Positions 26,046 through 34,100 of a stretch of DNA of 64,000 nt are shown here, piece after piece. Made by a program: the position numbers and the translations under genes. The notes below the pieces were generated by a model. It was given only the letters and a program-made list of their open reading frames with translations. It was not told where the DNA came from and searched no databases. How positions within the stretch are numbered: position 1 is the stretch's first letter; every line of letters starts with the position of its first letter. The DNA comes from Brevundimonas alba. Its GTDB lineage: Bacteria > Pseudomonadota > Alphaproteobacteria > Caulobacterales > Caulobacteraceae. The stretch is from NCBI RefSeq assembly GCF_011927945.1, contig NZ_JAATJM010000001.1, positions 381,501 through 445,500 of the forward strand, read 5' to 3'.

Positions 26046-27694
26046 CAGCCTTCGTGCACCCAGCTGCGCAGGATCGACGTCGACTCGTCAGGATGTTTTT
26101 CGACGAAGTCGGCGACCTTCTTGACCGACGAGGCCTTCACCTGTCCCTCGATGCGGGCGATGTCGAGCCGCTGCTCCATCTCCGACGGACCGGCCGGACC
26201 CGAAATCTGGGCCATCTGGGCCCCGCCTGCGCCGTTCATGATCGTGGTCTGCAGCGAGGTCACCGGAAGGCCGCTCGCGCCGGCCAGCTGCGGCTGACCC
26301 ATGCCGCCGCCGGTGGCGCTCTTCAGCAGCGGCCGCAGCACGAAGAAGATCAGCAGCACGCCGGTGATCAGCAGCACCAGCAGTTCGACGCCGCGCATCA
26401 GATCGTTCTTGGTGAAGTCGAACAGCGACGAGCCCGCCTCGACGCCGCCGGTCGCGGCCACATCCCGGGCGAAGCGGACGTTGAGAACCTCGATCTTGTC
26501 GCCGCGGGTCTCGTCGATGCCGACGGCGGCCGCGACCAGCGATTTGATCTGGGCGATCTCCTGCTCGCTGCGCGGGGCATAGGTCCCTTCGCCGCGGCCA
26601 TTGGCGGGCGGGGTCCATTTGCCGTCAACCGCGACCGACACGGCCAGCTTCTTGACCTCGCCGGCCTCTTTCACCGTGGTCGTGGTGGTGTTGGAGATCT
26701 CGTAGTTGGTGGTCTCGGTGTTCTGGGTGTCGCGCGAGCCGATCGGGGTCGTGGCCGCGGCCTCGCCGCCGGGGATGTTGTTGGTGGCCGTCGCGCCGCC
26801 GTCGTTGACGCCGCTGGTGTCCTGGCTCTCCGAACCGTTGGTCGAGGTCGAGCGAACCACCTGACCGTCGGGATCGAACCGCTGTTCCTGGGTGGTCGAG
26901 CGGCTGTGGTCGATGTCGGCGGTGACCTGCACCCGCGCCGCGCCGACGCCGACGACGCCCTCGACGATGTCCTTGATCCGCGCCTGCAGCTGGGCCTCGG
27001 TCGAGGATTTGGCCTCTTCCGCCGAGGCGGCGCTGAAGCCGGCGTCGTCGGTGCCGGCGGCCAGGGTGCGGTTGGCCGTGTCGGTCAAGGTGACCCTCTC
27101 CGGCTTCAGATTGGGGACCGCCGAGGCCACCAGGTTGCGGATCCCCTGAACCTGGGCGCCCGTCAGCGCTCCGCCGGTGACCCCCACGACCACGGCGGCG
27201 GTGGGCTCGGCGGCGGTGCTCTGGAACAGCTGGCGATCCGGCATGGCGATCATCACCCGCGCCGAGGTGATGCCGCGCAGGCTCATGATGGTGCGGGCCA
27301 GTTCGCCCTCGGTCGCGCGCTTGGCGTTGAGGTTCTGCTGGAACTCGGTCTGTCCCAGCACCGACTGGTTGTCGAAGATTTCGTAGCCGACGCTGCCGGA
27401 GGTCACCAGGCCCTTGCCGGCGACCAGCATGCGGGCCTCCCCGACCTCGTCGCGGCTGACGAAGATCGTCGAGCCGTCGCCCTTGGACGAGTATTTGATC
27501 CCCGCGCCGTCCAGCGCCGTGGTGATCTCGGAGGCCTCGCGCAGGTCGAGGTTGGAATAGAGCAGGGCGTCCGGGGCCTGGCCGATGCGCAGCATGACCG
27601 CCACGAGCACCGCGGCGACGCCGGCGGCGACGCCCAGCACCACGGTCAGGCGACCGATCCCGAATCTCTGCACCGCCGCCGTGAAGCCGCCCAC
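26045..27694 (-). CDS. fliF: Flagellar MS-ring protein FliF
   Basis: Builds the MS ring in the inner membrane, the first flagellar structure to assemble. The 549-residue protein has an N-terminal membrane helix ([20 protein letters not shown]), the YscJ-type periplasmic domains ([20 protein letters not shown], then the [11 protein letters not shown] region), a long Ser/Thr-rich variable loop, and a second helix ([19 protein letters not shown]) before the cytosolic FliG-binding tail. The GTG start at 27694 is the only suitable one. It heads the operon fliF-fliG-fliH-fliN-flbD-bla-flhA, with a CtrA-like site about 70 bases upstream. Confidence 0.96.
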   Translation of the reverse strand: MGGFTAAVQRFGIGRLTVVLGVAAGVAAVLVAVMLRIGQAPDALLYSNLDLREASEITTALDGAGIKYSSKGDGSTIFVSRDEVGEARMLVAGKGLVTSGSVGYEIFDNQSVLGQTEFQQNLNAKRATEGELARTIMSLRGITSARVMIAMPDRQLFQSTAAEPTAAVVVGVTGGALTGAQVQGIRNLVASAVPNLKPERVTLTDTANRTLAAGTDDAGFSAASAEEAKSSTEAQLQARIKDIVEGVVGVGAARVQVTADIDHSRSTTQEQRFDPDGQVVRSTSTNGSESQDTSGVNDGGATATNNIPGGEAAATTPIGSRDTQNTETTNYEISNTTTTTVKEAGEVKKLAVSVAVDGKWTPPANGRGEGTYAPRSEQEIAQIKSLVAAAVGIDETRGDKIEVLNVRFARDVAATGGVEAGSSLFDFTKNDLMRGVELLVLLITGVLLIFFVLRPLLKSATGGGMGQPQLAGASGLPVTSLQTTIMNGAGGAQMAQISGPAGPSEMEQRLDIARIEGQVKASSVKKVADFVEKHPDESTSILRSWVHEG

Positions 27695-27761
27695 GCGTCC
27701 CGCCCCGAATACTTACGGGTGCTTACAGACGCCCGCTGGGCAGAAAATGCCGGGCACGTGG

Positions 27762-27776
27762 TAAACGCGGCGTTAA
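27762..27776 (-). promoter_or_regulatory. CtrA-type binding site upstream of fliF
   Basis: On the minus strand TTAA-CGCCGCG-TTTA matches the CtrA consensus TTAA-N7-TTAA with one mismatch. It lies 68-82 bases before the fliF start, the place where the cell-cycle regulator CtrA controls the class II fliF promoter in Caulobacter. Assignment is by sequence match only. Confidence 0.6.
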
Positions 27777-27788
27777 GAGCCTCCCCTG

Positions 27789-28655
27789 CTAGAGCGCCCC
27801 CATGGACATGAAGGCGCGGCCGGCGGCGAAATCGCCCGCCTCGAAGCGGGCCGTGGCCACGCTGCCGTCGCGGAAATGGAACTCCACCAGAAACGTCTCG
27901 CGCGGATCGAGCCGGGCCAGCCGGTCGGCGACCGAGGCCGGAAAGCGCCACGCCTCGCCCCCGCGCCGGCCCTCGGCCAGCAGGGCCGGATCGGCGGCCG
28001 ACACCCCGGTGGCCCAGACGCTGGCGCGCGAGGCGGCCGGCGCCAGCCCTCCGCCCGACAGCCAGGCCCGCGGCGCCTTGGCCTCGTCCCGGAACACCAG
28101 CCGCGCCGCATTGGGCCGCGAACGCCCCACGAACGACACCACCGCCGTCAGGTCCCCCGCCAGCGCGTCGCCGCCGTAGCCGATCGCAACCGGAGACGCC
28201 CCCGTGGTCGAGGCCTGTTTCAACCGCCAGCCGGGCGCGGCCCATTTGGTGCGGTCGGCGATCCAGGGCTGGCGTCCCCCGGCGAAGGTCATGCGCGGCG
28301 TCCGCGTCCAGCCGGCGAAGGCCCCGGCCACCCGCGCCCGCACCGTCTCCAGCTCCGGGTCGCGGCAGGACACGGCTCCGGCCCGCGCCCGCGCCCGGGC
28401 GGCGGCGGCGTTCAGATCGGCCTCGGCCGAGCCGGACCGCAGCGCCGCGCCCCGCGCTTGCGCCGTCGCCGCGCCCAGGGCGGCGTCGACCTGGGGCGCG
28501 AACAGATTGCAGCGGGCGTCGGCGGCGACCACGAAGGCCCGCTCATAATAGGTCCCGGCCGCGCCCACTCCGGCCCACGCGGGCCCGGCCGCCCCCAGCA
28601 GGGCTGCGGCGAGGAGTGCGGCTTTGGCGGCGGCGGCGTTCTGCCCTATCGTCAT
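27789..28655 (-). CDS. Secreted protein of unknown function, upstream of fliF
   Basis: A 288-residue exported protein (MTIGQNAAAAKAALLAAALL, then GAAGPAWAG as cleavage region). Two Cys (DARCNLF and AVSCRD) lie in the helical, Ala-rich first third; the rest is beta-rich with three repeated short patterns (LTAVVSFVGRSRP, ARLVFRDEAKAPRAW, FLVEFHFRDGSVATARF). No family was recognised. It is codirectional with fliF but separated by the CtrA-like site, so it is probably a distinct unit. The start six codons earlier (28676) is less likely. Confidence 0.6.
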   Translation of the reverse strand: MTIGQNAAAAKAALLAAALLGAAGPAWAGVGAAGTYYERAFVVAADARCNLFAPQVDAALGAATAQARGAALRSGSAEADLNAAAARARARAGAVSCRDPELETVRARVAGAFAGWTRTPRMTFAGGRQPWIADRTKWAAPGWRLKQASTTGASPVAIGYGGDALAGDLTAVVSFVGRSRPNAARLVFRDEAKAPRAWLSGGGLAPAASRASVWATGVSAADPALLAEGRRGGEAWRFPASVADRLARLDPRETFLVEFHFRDGSVATARFEAGDFAAGRAFMSMGAL

Positions 28656-28711
28656 GCGCCGCACCCTACGCGCCACGCGTTCCGGTATGGTTTCCGATCA
28701 GGGTTAGCGAT

Positions 28712-29038
28712 TTGCTTCTTTCCACCGACCTGTGGGTGTCCGCCCTGATCCGCCGCGCCGAGCTGGGCGGCGCCTTCGCCACGGTCGCGCGCAAGGGCGA
28801 CGCCCGCGCCGGCACGGTCATCGTCAAGGCCTTCGACACCTCCACCCGCCGCGCCCGCCTGTACAGCGAGGCCTTCGGTCCCGACGGCGAACGGCTGTGG
28901 ATGCAGCCGGTCGAGAGCGACGCCGAATTCGAGCTCGACGCCTACATCCAGCGCCAGTCCGGCTACGACCCCGACCTCTGGGTGGTCGAGATCGAGGACC
29001 GCGAGGGCCGCCATTTCATCACCGAAAAGGTGGCGTGA
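28712..29038 (+). CDS. DUF1491-family protein
   Basis: A small cytosolic protein family found almost only in alphaproteobacteria. The 108 residues show the whole pattern: LLSTDLWVSALIRRAELGGA, FATVARKGDARAGTVIVKAF, then RLWMQPVESDAEFELDAYI and DLWVVEIEDREGRHFI. Longer reading back to 28616 crosses the neighbouring gene start and gives a non-family N-terminus; the TTG at 28712, with AGGG about 9 bases upstream, fits the family start. Its function is unknown. Confidence 0.85.
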   Translation: MLLSTDLWVSALIRRAELGGAFATVARKGDARAGTVIVKAFDTSTRRARLYSEAFGPDGERLWMQPVESDAEFELDAYIQRQSGYDPDLWVVEIEDREGRHFITEKVA

Positions 29039-29066
29039 GGGGCGGCGCCCCGACGGCGTCCCTCGC

Positions 29067-29612
29067 CTACGGCCAGTCCTCCGCCACCCCGTCCGGCAGT
29101 CCGGCGTCCGCCCGCCACTCGTCGCGGTTCGCCTGGATTGTGGCCCCGTCCAGCCACGCCTGATGATACAGCGACCCGTCCTCCTTCCACAGCGCCCCGG
29201 TCCAGCCGTAGCGCCGCGCCCAGTCCCGGTCCCGCGCCGCCGTCTCCGGCGTCAGCCGCCCGGCGCGCCACCGCAGCACAAAGCCGAGGTGCCACAGCGG
29301 AACCCGTTCCAGCGCCCCGCCCGCCATCGCCTCCGCGAGGGTGGCGGCCACCAGCCGCGTCTCTTCCAGCCTCAGCTCGAACGCGTCCCGCTTCTTCTCG
29401 GCATACCGCTCCCACCCCTCCAGCGGCTCCGGCACGGGATCCGGCTCAGGCTTCCGCTCCCAGCTCTCCTCCGCCCGCCGCCGCCACAGGTTCGCCAGCC
29501 CGACATCGTACCGCCGCGCCAGAGACGCCCCCGTCGCCCCCCGCTCCCACGCCCGCCGTATCTCGGCCCAGTGCTCCTCGGATCGATAACGGGGCGGCGA
29601 CTTCTCGTGCAT
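29067..29612 (-). CDS. Putative DNA-binding HTH protein, function unknown
   Basis: A 181-residue basic/aromatic protein. The first 50 residues (RSEEHWAEIRRAWERGATGA, then SLARRYDVGLANLWRRRAEE) read like a helix-turn-helix of the type seen at the N-terminus of phage terminase small subunits and transposase-associated proteins. The C-terminal half is Trp/Arg-rich with no recognised domain. It sits at the edge of the accessory region, next to the inverted-repeat element. It could be a phage remnant or a house gene of the genus; the sequence alone does not decide. Confidence 0.55.
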   Translation of the reverse strand: MHEKSPPRYRSEEHWAEIRRAWERGATGASLARRYDVGLANLWRRRAEESWERKPEPDPVPEPLEGWERYAEKKRDAFELRLEETRLVAATLAEAMAGGALERVPLWHLGFVLRWRAGRLTPETAARDRDWARRYGWTGALWKEDGSLYHQAWLDGATIQANRDEWRADAGLPDGVAEDWP

Positions 29613-29676
29613 GCCGACACGCTACGGCGCCGCTGCGTCAGAATCGGACGTGGCGGCTAGCGGCGAGACCGCCTCC

Positions 29677-29859
29677 CTTTCGTCATCCTCCGGCGACCCT
29701 CGCGAAAGCGTGGGGAGACCGGGGGACCCAGCGGCGCCGAAGGCGATCCGTTCAGGCAGGCTGTCGCGATCAGCAGCGCTCCCGGCAGGGTCGCGCTCAC
29801 GCGCGCCGCTGGGTCCCCCGGTCGCGGCGCTGAAGCGCCTTGCCGGAGGATGACGAAAG
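29677..29859. repeat. 183-base imperfect inverted-repeat element
   Basis: The left arm (29677-29737) and right arm (29803-29859) are reverse complements at both ends: the outer block CTTTCGTCATCCTCCGGC matches 18 of 18 and the inner GACCGGGGGACCCAGCGGCG block matches over 21 bases, with a diverged middle. About 65 bases lie between the arms. No protein is encoded. This is the form of a MITE or REP-like palindromic element. It fills most of the gap 29613-29866. Confidence 0.75.
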
Positions 29860-29866
29860 CAAGAAC

Positions 29867-30241
29867 TCACCTCCGCTTGAACCACGCCGGCCAGTCCTTG
29901 CGGTCCCAGGGGTCCCAGCGCCAGTGGCGGCGCAGCCGCTCGGGCACCAGAGGGTCGCCCAGCCGCCAGACCTCGCGTTTCACGTTCAGGCTCAGCTCCC
30001 GCTCGATCACGTCCAGCTGCGTCGCCGGGCGGCGGCATCCGGCGCAGCGGAACCGCCCGGCCAGCCACAGCTCGCCCAGGCACACCGCCTTCGGGATGAT
30101 CGGCAGGGTCGCGCCGTCGACATGCTGATGCCGGCCACACGGCTCGCAGTGCAGCGACAGGAGGAAATTGTGCCGCCGCGCGCTCTGGATGGTGATCAGC
30201 CGCGGCGGCTCGGGCGGTCCGGGGTGGCTGTGCAGCAGCAT
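29867..30241 (-). CDS. Small zinc-ribbon protein, function unknown
   Basis: A 124-residue protein with two Cys pairs, C-x2-C in LSLHCEPCGRHQ and C-x2-C in RFRCAGCRRPATQ, spaced about 30 residues, as in a zinc ribbon. The C-terminus is rich in Trp and Arg (RRHWRWDPWDRKDWPAWFKR), suggesting nucleic-acid contact. It lies 3 bases after a second small Cys-rich gene, so the two form a unit. No family could be named. Gene order with HNH and DpnI-type genes points to a role in the accessory region, by inference only. Confidence 0.55.
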   Translation of the reverse strand: MLLHSHPGPPEPPRLITIQSARRHNFLLSLHCEPCGRHQHVDGATLPIIPKAVCLGELWLAGRFRCAGCRRPATQLDVIERELSLNVKREVWRLGDPLVPERLRRHWRWDPWDRKDWPAWFKRR

Positions 30242-30244
30242 GGG

Positions 30245-30508
30245 TCAGAGCCAGCCGCACGGATTGTCGGGCCGCGGCCGCCGCGAGACATAGCGCAGAT
30301 GCGCCGCCCGTCGCCCGCAGGCGCAGACGAACCGCCGCGACAGCCCTTCGGCCGGACGCGGCCCGTCGCCGAACACATGGTCATTCAGCAGCGCCTCCCG
30401 CCCGCAGCCGGGCCGCAGGCAGCGGACGTGCAGCAGCCGGGCGGGGGTCGTGGGGGCGGACGGGTGGGAGGCTGGGGGCTGGGCAGGAGGCTTGGCTGGG
30501 GGACGCAA
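30245..30508 (-). CDS. Small cysteine-rich protein, function unknown
   Basis: An 87-codon frame (TTG start at 30508; any start is uncertain) with a proline-rich first 20 residues and then four Cys: C-x4-C in VRCLRPGCGRE and C-x-C in RFVCACGRR, plus a final CGWL. The pattern suggests a zinc-binding fold similar to the adjacent gene. It precedes that gene by 3 bases on the same strand. The small size and high GC content leave some doubt that it is real. Confidence 0.45.
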   Translation of the reverse strand: MRPPAKPPAQPPASHPSAPTTPARLLHVRCLRPGCGREALLNDHVFGDGPRPAEGLSRRFVCACGRRAAHLRYVSRRPRPDNPCGWL

Positions 30509-30675
30509 ACTGATGGGCTCCGGAGAACCACCGACGCCGCAGCCCTAGTTCTCAGGCTTGCGATCGCACAGCCCCTATGTTCTGCTTTTGTTCTTTAGTT
30601 GTGGAAATCCCGAGGCTTACGACCGGTTTTGACGTATCGCTGTTCCACTCTGCCCGCCGGTGGAGGGACGGGCTG

Positions 30676-31104
30676 ATGATCACCCAGAGGATGCTGGCCG
30701 AGGCGCAGAACTGGCGCTGCGCCTATTGCGGCGGTGCGATGCGGACATGGCCGAAGGGGCCGGCGATGGCGACGCGCGAGCATCTGACGCCGCGCTCATT
30801 CGGGGGATCGGACAAGACCGACAACCTCGTCGCCGCCTGCGAGGCCTGCAACATGGCGCGCGGCCGGTTCATCAGCCCGGAGGCCTTCCACGCCTTCCGC
30901 CAGCACTGTCTCGCCGACGGCAGCTGGCCGCCCCTCACCGAGCCGCGCGGCGCCGCGCGCCTGCATCTCTGGGCCATGTCCCGCCGCGCCGACAAGCAGC
31001 GCCAGGCCGAGGCGCGCGAACGGCTGAAGGCCCGCTCGCGCAAGATCGGCAAGATCCGGGCGGCCCATGCGCGGGACGAGAGGGCCGAACCTCTGGAGTG
31101 GTGA
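30676..31104 (+). CDS. HNH endonuclease
   Basis: A 142-residue beta-beta-alpha-metal nuclease. The zinc ligands are C-x2-C in WRCAYCGGAM and C-x2-C in VAACEACNMARG; the catalytic His sits in TREHLTPRSFGGSDK and the Asn in DNLVAACEACN, the HNH order. The C-terminal 50 residues are Arg/Lys-rich helices. The frame opens at 30577, but the ATG at 30676 has GGAGGG 8 bases upstream and starts directly before the domain. Its stop abuts the stop of the convergent DpnI-like gene with no gap. Function may be homing, phage defence or a stand-alone nuclease. Confidence 0.88.
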   Translation: MITQRMLAEAQNWRCAYCGGAMRTWPKGPAMATREHLTPRSFGGSDKTDNLVAACEACNMARGRFISPEAFHAFRQHCLADGSWPPLTEPRGAARLHLWAMSRRADKQRQAEARERLKARSRKIGKIRAAHARDERAEPLEW

Positions 31105-31896
31105 TCAGGTCCGCCGGTAGGTCCCGCGTTTGTCCCCGAACGCCAGCCAGCCCCGGTCCCTCAGCACCTGCAGCTGCTGCCTGATCTTGGGCCGGACGTT
31201 GTTGTTGCCGGGATAGAGGGCCGCCAGCCGGGCCTCGTGGGCGTAGACCTCGTCCAGCGTGAACGCCTCCCGCCCCACCGCCTCTACCGCACCCATGACG
31301 GCCAGCAGCCAGCCGCGCGCCTCGGGTCGGGTCTCACGCAGGAACAGGGTGGCGGTCCAAGCGGCGCGGACCTCGGCCTGCGGGCGCGGGGCGCCGTGCT
31401 GGATCAGGGGGATGCGGCCGGCGGCGGGGACGTCCTTCAGCCGGATCGTGCAGCCCTGCCAGCCGGCGCGGCGGGCGTCGGGGCCCAGCGGCGCGCGCGG
31501 CCGGATGATCGCCCCGGTGAAGAAATGGCGCGGCACAACGATCAGCTCGCTGACGCGATGCGCCACGCGGTCGTAGCCCATGACGAACAGGCTGGGATTG
31601 TTCGCCGCCGCCAGCCGCTGCTTCATCGCCCCCCACGCCCCGGCCGGCAGCACCCCCGCGACGGCGCCCTGCCCGGACTTGAGCTCATACTCCTCGCCGC
31701 AGGCGGCGCAGCGGAAGTCGCCGACGCGGGTGTTGTTGGGCAGGGGCGGCAGCCGGTCGGCCGGACAGGCGGGGCAGAAGCCGTGCTCCGCCATCCAGCC
31801 CTCGGTCAAATGCCGCGCCTGCTGGGTCGCGCTGGTGTAGGCGGCGCTCGGCTCGGCGAAGCCGAGTCTGCACCATGAGTTGGTATCGTCCCCCAT
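31105..31896 (-). CDS. DpnI-family methyl-directed restriction endonuclease
   Basis: A 263-residue homologue of DpnI, the type IIM enzyme that cleaves adenine-methylated GATC. The N-terminal PD-(D/E)XK domain has D60, E71 and K73 (VGDFRCAACGEEYELKSGQG), with exactly the D-11-E-2-K spacing of DpnI, and zinc Cys C41/C44 and C63/C66. Other blocks shared with DpnI are ARHLTEGW, NNPSLFVMGYD, APLGPDARRAGWQGC and the C-terminal winged-helix reader KIRQQLQVLRDRGWLAF. The gene has no methylase partner, as expected for type IIM. It would spare a GANTC (CcrM) methylated host lacking Dam. Confidence 0.93.
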   Translation of the reverse strand: MGDDTNSWCRLGFAEPSAAYTSATQQARHLTEGWMAEHGFCPACPADRLPPLPNNTRVGDFRCAACGEEYELKSGQGAVAGVLPAGAWGAMKQRLAAANNPSLFVMGYDRVAHRVSELIVVPRHFFTGAIIRPRAPLGPDARRAGWQGCTIRLKDVPAAGRIPLIQHGAPRPQAEVRAAWTATLFLRETRPEARGWLLAVMGAVEAVGREAFTLDEVYAHEARLAALYPGNNNVRPKIRQQLQVLRDRGWLAFGDKRGTYRRT

Positions 31897-32002
31897 CCTC
31901 CCACCGTAGCGGGTGGCGGGTCAGGGGGTTAGGGGCGGTGAAGGATAGTCATCGATTACGCGCCCGTCGGGTCGCCGTTGACCTCCTCCTCGTCTCGCGA
32001 CG

Positions 32003-32023
32003 GTTGATCCTAGCCAAATCAAC
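32003..32023. promoter_or_regulatory. Possible operator upstream of the FRG-DUF262 module
   Basis: GTTGAT-N9-ATCAAC is an inverted repeat with six-base arms, 77 bases before the FRG gene start. It could bind a dimeric regulator. The rest of 31897-32099 contains no supported gene; no clear -35/-10 pair was seen. Confidence 0.3.
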
Positions 32024-32099
32024 TACCCCCGCTTAGCTTGAGAGCGTTCATAGTCGAGTAGCGTCTGCCACCTCCCCGAAGGATGACCGCCGGATAATT

Positions 32100-32906
32100 A
32101 TGACCGACGCGCAGAAGAACACACCAGAGCCCGAACGGATCACCAGCTTGGCGGAGTATGCCCAGCTAGTTTCGGACAAGGCATCAGCCGAAGATAGAGT
32201 TTGGTTTCGAGGGACATCGGCAGCAGACGCCTATCCGCTCACTCCGTCGCTCTACCGCCGCCCCTCAGACGGCACTCCGACCTTTTACGCGGACCTTGAG
32301 GGTTCGCTGGTAGATACCTTCCGCCATCGATCCCCTCCGTTCATGACCGGGCCGCTACCAGCCGCGACCCCAGAGGGAGACCTAGAGACGCTGTTCATAA
32401 TGCAGCACTACGGCCTCCCCACGAGACTGTTAGATTGGACCGAAAACCCGTTTGTCGCGCTTTACTTCGCGCTGGTTAAGTGGCGTCGTTCGCTTCCGCT
32501 GTCGGACGCTGGCGTCTGGACCCTTAATCCAAAACGCCTCAACCAAGTTTCGCTAATGGGTATGTCCAAAGACAGCGATATCATCCTGTCTCCAAACCAT
32601 TCGAACTTGCGAGCCTATCGCCCCGGCCACATTGAGCGTGAAAAGCCCGTCGCAATGTATGGCGTACACAACAGCAAGCGCATCGTCGCTCAGCGCGGCG
32701 TTTTTGTGCTTTTCGGCTCGGCGCCCGACCCGATGGACGCCCAAGAGGCAGTGGGTCCAGACGGCGTATTGGATAAGATAATCATCGACAAGGACAGTGC
32801 AGCCGCGATCTTTTCCGCTCTCTTTCGGATGGGGTTCACAGACTCAGTTGTCTTTCCGGACCTAGACGGATTGGCGAGAGAAGTGAGCTATCAGCATGGC
32901 TACTAA
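32100..32906 (+). CDS. FRG-domain protein
   Basis: A 268-residue protein with the FRG domain, named for the motif in DRVWFRGTS (W35-F-R-G38), followed by the other signature MQHYGLPTRLLDWTENPFVA (residues 101-120) and LYFALVKW. The domain is widespread in defence islands and variable regions; its biochemical activity is not established. There is no signal or membrane segment. Codon use is less GC-rich than in flanking genes (for example 45% GC by count at 32521-32580), suggesting transfer. Its last 11 bases overlap the start of the DUF262 gene, so the two are translated together. Confidence 0.88.
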   Translation: MTDAQKNTPEPERITSLAEYAQLVSDKASAEDRVWFRGTSAADAYPLTPSLYRRPSDGTPTFYADLEGSLVDTFRHRSPPFMTGPLPAATPEGDLETLFIMQHYGLPTRLLDWTENPFVALYFALVKWRRSLPLSDAGVWTLNPKRLNQVSLMGMSKDSDIILSPNHSNLRAYRPGHIEREKPVAMYGVHNSKRIVAQRGVFVLFGSAPDPMDAQEAVGPDGVLDKIIIDKDSAAAIFSALFRMGFTDSVVFPDLDGLAREVSYQHGY

Positions 32907-34017
32907 CTTCCATCGCCTGAACATACAGATGCATGTCGAGAATGTCGCTTGGCTTTGGCGACAGCGATTTGATATCGACTTCGAGCCGATCTATCAGCGT
33001 AAGAGCAACATCTGGAGCGTTGCCAATCAACAATACCTGATCGACTCCATACTTAATGGCTTCGATATACCGAAAATCTACTTGGCCGACTTCTCGTACG
33101 GCGTCAACGAGCTGAATGATAAGGGACTGAAGTACGCCGTTATTGACGGAAAACAACGACTTAACGCTCTTTTCGATTTTATGGATGGAAAGTATCCGCT
33201 TTCCAAGGAGTTTGAATTCTATTCCGACCCATCTGTAGAGATCGCAGGAAAATACTGGAAAGATATATCTCTGAACTTTCCTGAGATTGCATACAAACTA
33301 GAGGACTTTAAGCTCGCAATAATGGCGGTTGTTACGGATGACGAGGCTAACATTAGCCAGCTGTTTGTCCGGCTTAACACAAGCAAGCCCCTGACGGGTG
33401 CTGAGCTGCGGAACGCCATGCCTGGACGCGTACCGGCTATCATCCGTGAACTCGTGAACCACCCGTTCCTCAGCGAGTACCTTCCTTTCTCGACCGTCCG
33501 CTCCGAAGATAAGAATCTTGCGGCTAAGCTCTTGCTGATCGAGCACCGAGGGGCGCCGGTTGATACGAAAAAGCGTCAGCTGGATGCTCTTGTTAGAGCC
33601 ATTGCAAATGATGGGGATCCCCAACAAGCCGAACTAGGGCTCCTTGAACTGCTTGCCCCAACCGAGAGCATAGACTTTCAGGCTTCGGCAAACCGCGTGA
33701 GAGACAATCTGACTTACTTGACCGAGGTATTCGGCATGCGAGACCCGTTGCTTCGTCAACCCAGCCAAATCCCTGTGTTCTATTGGTTTATCCGTAATCT
33801 CGACCATCCCGACCCATCAAAGGTAAGAACCTTTTTGGAATTCTTCCAAGCGGCTCGGGAGGACAACAAGATTAAGGCGAAGGCAGGAGACACCACCACG
33901 CCCGACTTGGACCGCTATGAGCTACTTCTCAGGTCCAGCAACGACTCTGGGAGCATCAAGCAGCGACATGCAATCCTCGTTCGATGGTGGGCGATGGCTG
34001 TTCGAAACCTAGTTTGA
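32896..34017 (+). CDS. DUF262 (GmrSD N-terminal/ParB-like) protein
   Basis: A 373-residue protein with the DUF262 pattern: the YQRK motif (FEPIYQRKSNIWS, residues 30-42), LIDSILNGFDIPKIYL, and the catalytic-type DGKQR (residues 84-88, AVIDGKQRLNALFDF), then FVRLNTSKPLTGAELRNAMP. The DGQQR/DGKQR loop is associated with nucleotide hydrolysis or nicking in GmrS, SspE and related defence proteins. Unlike GmrSD no DUF1524 HNH half follows; the C-terminal 200 residues are helical. Composition is low in GC (35% by count at 33241-33300). The start overlaps the FRG gene by 11 bases. Confidence 0.9.
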   Translation: MATNFHRLNIQMHVENVAWLWRQRFDIDFEPIYQRKSNIWSVANQQYLIDSILNGFDIPKIYLADFSYGVNELNDKGLKYAVIDGKQRLNALFDFMDGKYPLSKEFEFYSDPSVEIAGKYWKDISLNFPEIAYKLEDFKLAIMAVVTDDEANISQLFVRLNTSKPLTGAELRNAMPGRVPAIIRELVNHPFLSEYLPFSTVRSEDKNLAAKLLLIEHRGAPVDTKKRQLDALVRAIANDGDPQQAELGLLELLAPTESIDFQASANRVRDNLTYLTEVFGMRDPLLRQPSQIPVFYWFIRNLDHPDPSKVRTFLEFFQAAREDNKIKAKAGDTTTPDLDRYELLLRSSNDSGSIKQRHAILVRWWAMAVRNLV

Positions 34018-34100
34018 TCCGTCACAGTCGCGGCAAACCCCGATCCCCGGCTTCTCCCGCTTGATCTAGTTAGGCGGAGCGGCACCGACGCCTAGGGCCC

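Noticed and set aside
31102..31107. TGATCA at the HNH/DpnI gene junction as a self-cleavage GATC control site
   Set aside because: One GATC made by two abutting stops is expected by chance and says nothing about control.
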